Shown: positions 3,273 through 5,866 of the stretch, piece after piece
Position numbering within the stretch: position 1 is the stretch's first letter
Layout: each line of letters starts with the position of its first letter
NCBI GenBank assembly: GCA_937957815.1
Contig: CALFXN010000193.1
Span: forward strand, 1-5,866
DNA: 5,866 nucleotides
DNA from: an uncultured Synergistales bacterium
GTDB lineage: Bacteria > Synergistota > Synergistia > Synergistales > Aminobacteriaceae
Direction of reading: 5' to 3'
Notes under the pieces: model-generated
Databases searched by the model: none
Told to the model about the DNA's origin: nothing
What the model saw: the letters and a program-made list of their open reading frames with translations, nothing else
Position numbers and translations under genes: made by a program

Positions 3273-5866
3273 ATGTCGCTGCGAGCACGAGTCCTGAGCA
3301 TTCTCGGAGGAATATGTGTCGTCTGTCTCGTCGTCCTGCTTTCACTGTCCGCGACGCTGCTGTCGCGAACGTTCGTGACGATGGACGAACGCGCCGCGCG
3401 CGACGACATCCGGCTCTTTCTGAACGTCATCGGCCGAGAGGAACGGGATATCCGGGCGCTCTGCGGCGACTGGGCCCCCTGGAACGACACCTACGACTTC
3501 GTCTCCGGCTCGAACGACGCGTACGTCTCCGGGAACCTGACGCTTCCGACGCTCCAGAACATCCGCGTCGATCTCTTCTGCATCCTGACGCCGGAACATA
3601 CCGTCCACTACGCGCTCGTCATGGAGCCGAACCGCAACCGACTCCGCCCGATGACAGCCCGCGAGGAGCGGGATATTCTCGGGTACGCTCCGTTCATCGG
3701 AGCGCGATCCGACGATTCCAGCGCATCCGGATTCATTTCCGTCGGCGGCGACGCGTTTCTCTTCGCATCGCAGGCCATCCTGCACAGCGACCTCTCCGGC
3801 CCCCCCCCGCGGCACGCTCGTCTTCGGACGCCGTATCGTCCGGGAACGGGAGACGATGGTAAGCCTCACCGGCATCCAGGCCGATTTCCTTTCTCCCGAC
3901 CAAGACATCCCGAAATTCGACGAAACGAAGCTCATCAAGAGACACGGCGTCATCGACGCCACGCGGGCATTACGGGATCCGCTCGGACGTCCGGTGCTGC
4001 TTCTGTCGCTCCACTCGCCGTCGAATATTTCGTCGGACGGCGAACGGACGGCATTCCTGCTCGCGTGCGGGATCGCGGTCGCGATCATCCTCGGAGGACT
4101 CGCGGCGACACTATTGCTGCTGCGGCACATCGTCGCGCCCGTCGACCGGCTCAGGAACACATTCGAAGAAATGGAATCGAACGCGCGCATCGATACGCGG
4201 GTGCCGAAACAGGACGTTCCGGACCTCGACGCGGTCGCCCGTTCCGTCAACGCGCTTCTCGACGCGACGGAGGCGATTTTCGACAACGCCGACACCCCGA
4301 TGATTCTCACCGACGCGAAGGGGTTCGTCGTCGAGGTCAACAGAGAGGCCGAACGTCTGCTCGGACGCAAGCGATCCGCGCTCCGCGGAACCGCCCTCAT
4401 ATCCTGCTTCGCGAAGGAGACGGCGGAGACCGTGAAACGCGCGGGAGTGACGGACACTCGGATCGCGGGATCACTGCTTGGTCCGGAAGGGAGAGAGATT
4501 TCCGTGGAGATCCGCATCGTTCCCTTCGACGCGGGACTCCGCCCACTTTCCGCCGTCACGTTCCGCGATCTGACGGAACAACGCACCATGGAACAGCAGC
4601 TCGCGAAAATGACCTACACCGATCCCCTCACGGGGCTGCCGAACAGATCCCTCTTCGTGGAGGAAGTCGAAGCGGCGCTCTCGTCGCCCGAATCCGTGCG
4701 GAAGGGGTTTTCGCTTGTCATGATCGACATCGACGGTTTCAAATCATTGAACGAGAGGATCGGCCCGGCGGACGCGGACACCGCGCTTCACCAGATCGCC
4801 GCACGTATGCAATCGATCCTTTCGCCGTCCGATATCCTCTCCCGCTGGGGCGGAGACGAATTCGCGATCCTGCTCAGGTCCGCCGGAGCCGCATCCGGTC
4901 TGGAGTTCTTCCTTCAGCGGCTCAAGACCGTCATCGAAACACAGTCCTCCTTCGGCGGCTATTCGACGGTGCCGAGCGCCTCGGTCGGCGTCGTGCGCGA
5001 CCTCTCCGGATACCACGATACCGGGAGCCTCTTCGGCGACGCGGACTCGGCGCTTCAGACGGCGCGGTCGCACGGAACCGGACGAACGGAGATCTTCGAC
5101 CCTGAGCGTTTCGGAAGGCGCGCCACCCCTCTCGCGTTCAGGGAGGAGCTCCTGGACGCGATCCGGTCGCGGCTGCTCGTGGCGCACTATCAGCCCATCG
5201 CGGACCTGCAGACGATGCGGGTGATCGGGTTCGAGGCACTCGCGAGGTGGAAGCATCCGCAGCGCGGGATGCTCCTCCCGGGCGACTTCGTTCCCATCGC
5301 GGAGGAGACCGGACTCATCGAACAGATCGATCGCGTCGTTCTCGCCGACGCGTGCACGCGACTGTCGCAATGGCGTTCGCTGCCGGGGGGGGAAGGCCTT
5401 TCCATATCCGTGAATTTCTCGGCGACGGAGTTCCTGAAGGCGGATTTCGCGGCCACAATCATCGGAACGATCACGGCACTCGGAGCGCCGCCCGACGGAA
5501 TCGTCCTCGAGCTGACCGAAAGCGCGATGCTCCACGATATCGATTCCGCCGCAGCGGTCATCGAAAGACTCCGGGACACCGGGTTGCGCGTCGCGCTCGA
5601 CGACTTCGGCGCGGGGTATTCGTCCCTGCGCTACCTCAACCGTCTTCGGGCGCGGATCGTCAAGATCGACCGGATGTTCACGCGCGCGCTCCCGGAATCG
5701 GCGGGCGACATGGGCGTCATTCGCGCCGTTATCGCCGTTTCGCGCGAACTCGGCATGCTCCCGCTCGCCGAAGGAATCGAGACGCTCCCGCAGCTCTCCT
5801 GGCTCCGCGAAAACGGCTGTCTTTCCGGGCAGGGGTATCTCCTCTCGCGCCCCGTCGACCCCTCGG
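3273..5866 (+). CDS. CHASE4-HAMP-PAS-GGDEF-EAL membrane c-di-GMP enzyme; frameshifted, 3' end off window
   Basis: The ATG at 3273 follows GAGG (3261-3264). Codons run in one frame to the C9 tract at 3800-3808 and in the +1-shifted frame from there to the window edge without a stop; dropping one C gives one protein of over 864 residues. Restored numbering: TM1 about 7-30; extracytoplasmic CHASE4 with DWAPWNDTYDFV (66-77) and HSDLSGPPRGTLVFGRR across the shift; TM2 260-283; HAMP about 284-330 (IVAPVDRL); PAS about 334-436; GGDEF domain 446-609 with D485, N493 and GGDEF at 526-530; EAL domain to the end. The inhibitory I-site RxxD is SPSD (517-520), its Arg lost. EAL catalytic residues are present: E654 of EAL, N714, E746, D776-D777, K797, E833, Q853. 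It looks able to make and degrade c-di-GMP. As written, the unshifted frame stops at 5105 with unrelated residues after position 178. Only a short C-terminal piece is missing. Confidence 0.9.
3800..3808 (+). repeat. Nine-base poly-C tract at the frameshift
   Basis: Nine consecutive C sit inside the CHASE4 coding region. Eight C would read Gly-Pro-Pro-Arg and keep the downstream domains in frame; nine do not. Such a tract is a common site of polymerase slippage and of sequencing miscalls, so it marks the likely position of the indel. Confidence 0.9.

Noticed and set aside
3342..4589. Minus-strand open frame of 415 codons opposite the sensor gene
   Set aside because: Shadow of a GC-rich coding region; the product is rich in R and S and shows no domain, while the opposite strand gives clear CHASE4-HAMP-PAS-GGDEF.
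4744..5579. Minus-strand open frames opposite the GGDEF-EAL region
   Set aside because: Low-complexity charged products and no domain motifs; the plus strand encodes conserved GGDEF and EAL catalytic residues across the same bases.

Overview
The window is GC-rich bacterial DNA with compact genes, strong Shine-Dalgarno sites, sigma70-type promoters and intrinsic terminators. Nothing in it fixes the phylum. The gene set (FAD-linked hydroxyacid dehydrogenase, Tpx peroxidase, riboswitch-controlled MntP, c-di-GMP enzyme) is widespread, and I make no taxonomic claim beyond a high-GC bacterium.

Layout on the plus strand: the 3' half of a GlcD/D-lactate-dehydrogenase-type FAD oxidase enters from the left edge and ends at 827. 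A thiol peroxidase gene (tpx, 895-1407) follows with its own promoter, whose -35 overlaps the oxidase stop codon. A 30-base GC-rich palindrome (1442-1471) closes tpx and also faces the convergent gene from the right, so it probably terminates both.

Layout on the minus strand, read right to left: a promoter and a yybP-ykoY manganese riboswitch with a terminator (3037-3156) lead into mntP, a Mn2+ exporter (3020-2427). Then come a promoter and two tandem small paralogous OB-fold, SSB-like genes (2296-1994 and 1776-1486). These are separated by a 217-base gap that could encode a structured leader with a terminator-like hairpin just ahead of the second paralogue.

From 3273 to the right edge, divergent from mntP, lies a large membrane sensor protein with TM1, CHASE4, TM2, HAMP, PAS, GGDEF and EAL regions (c-di-GMP synthesis and breakdown). 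As written it is broken by one extra C in a run of nine C at 3800-3808. Removing one C restores the whole reading frame to the window end, so this is a sequencing error, a real null mutation, or a slippage-prone phase-variable tract.

Functional reading: mntP and its riboswitch form a self-contained manganese-overflow response. Tpx handles hydroperoxides. The CHASE4 protein would turn an extracytoplasmic signal into a change in c-di-GMP. The best candidates for something little described are the tandem tip-less SSB-like pair with its leader and the poly-C frameshift. I saw no mobile element, CRISPR array, tRNA or rRNA.
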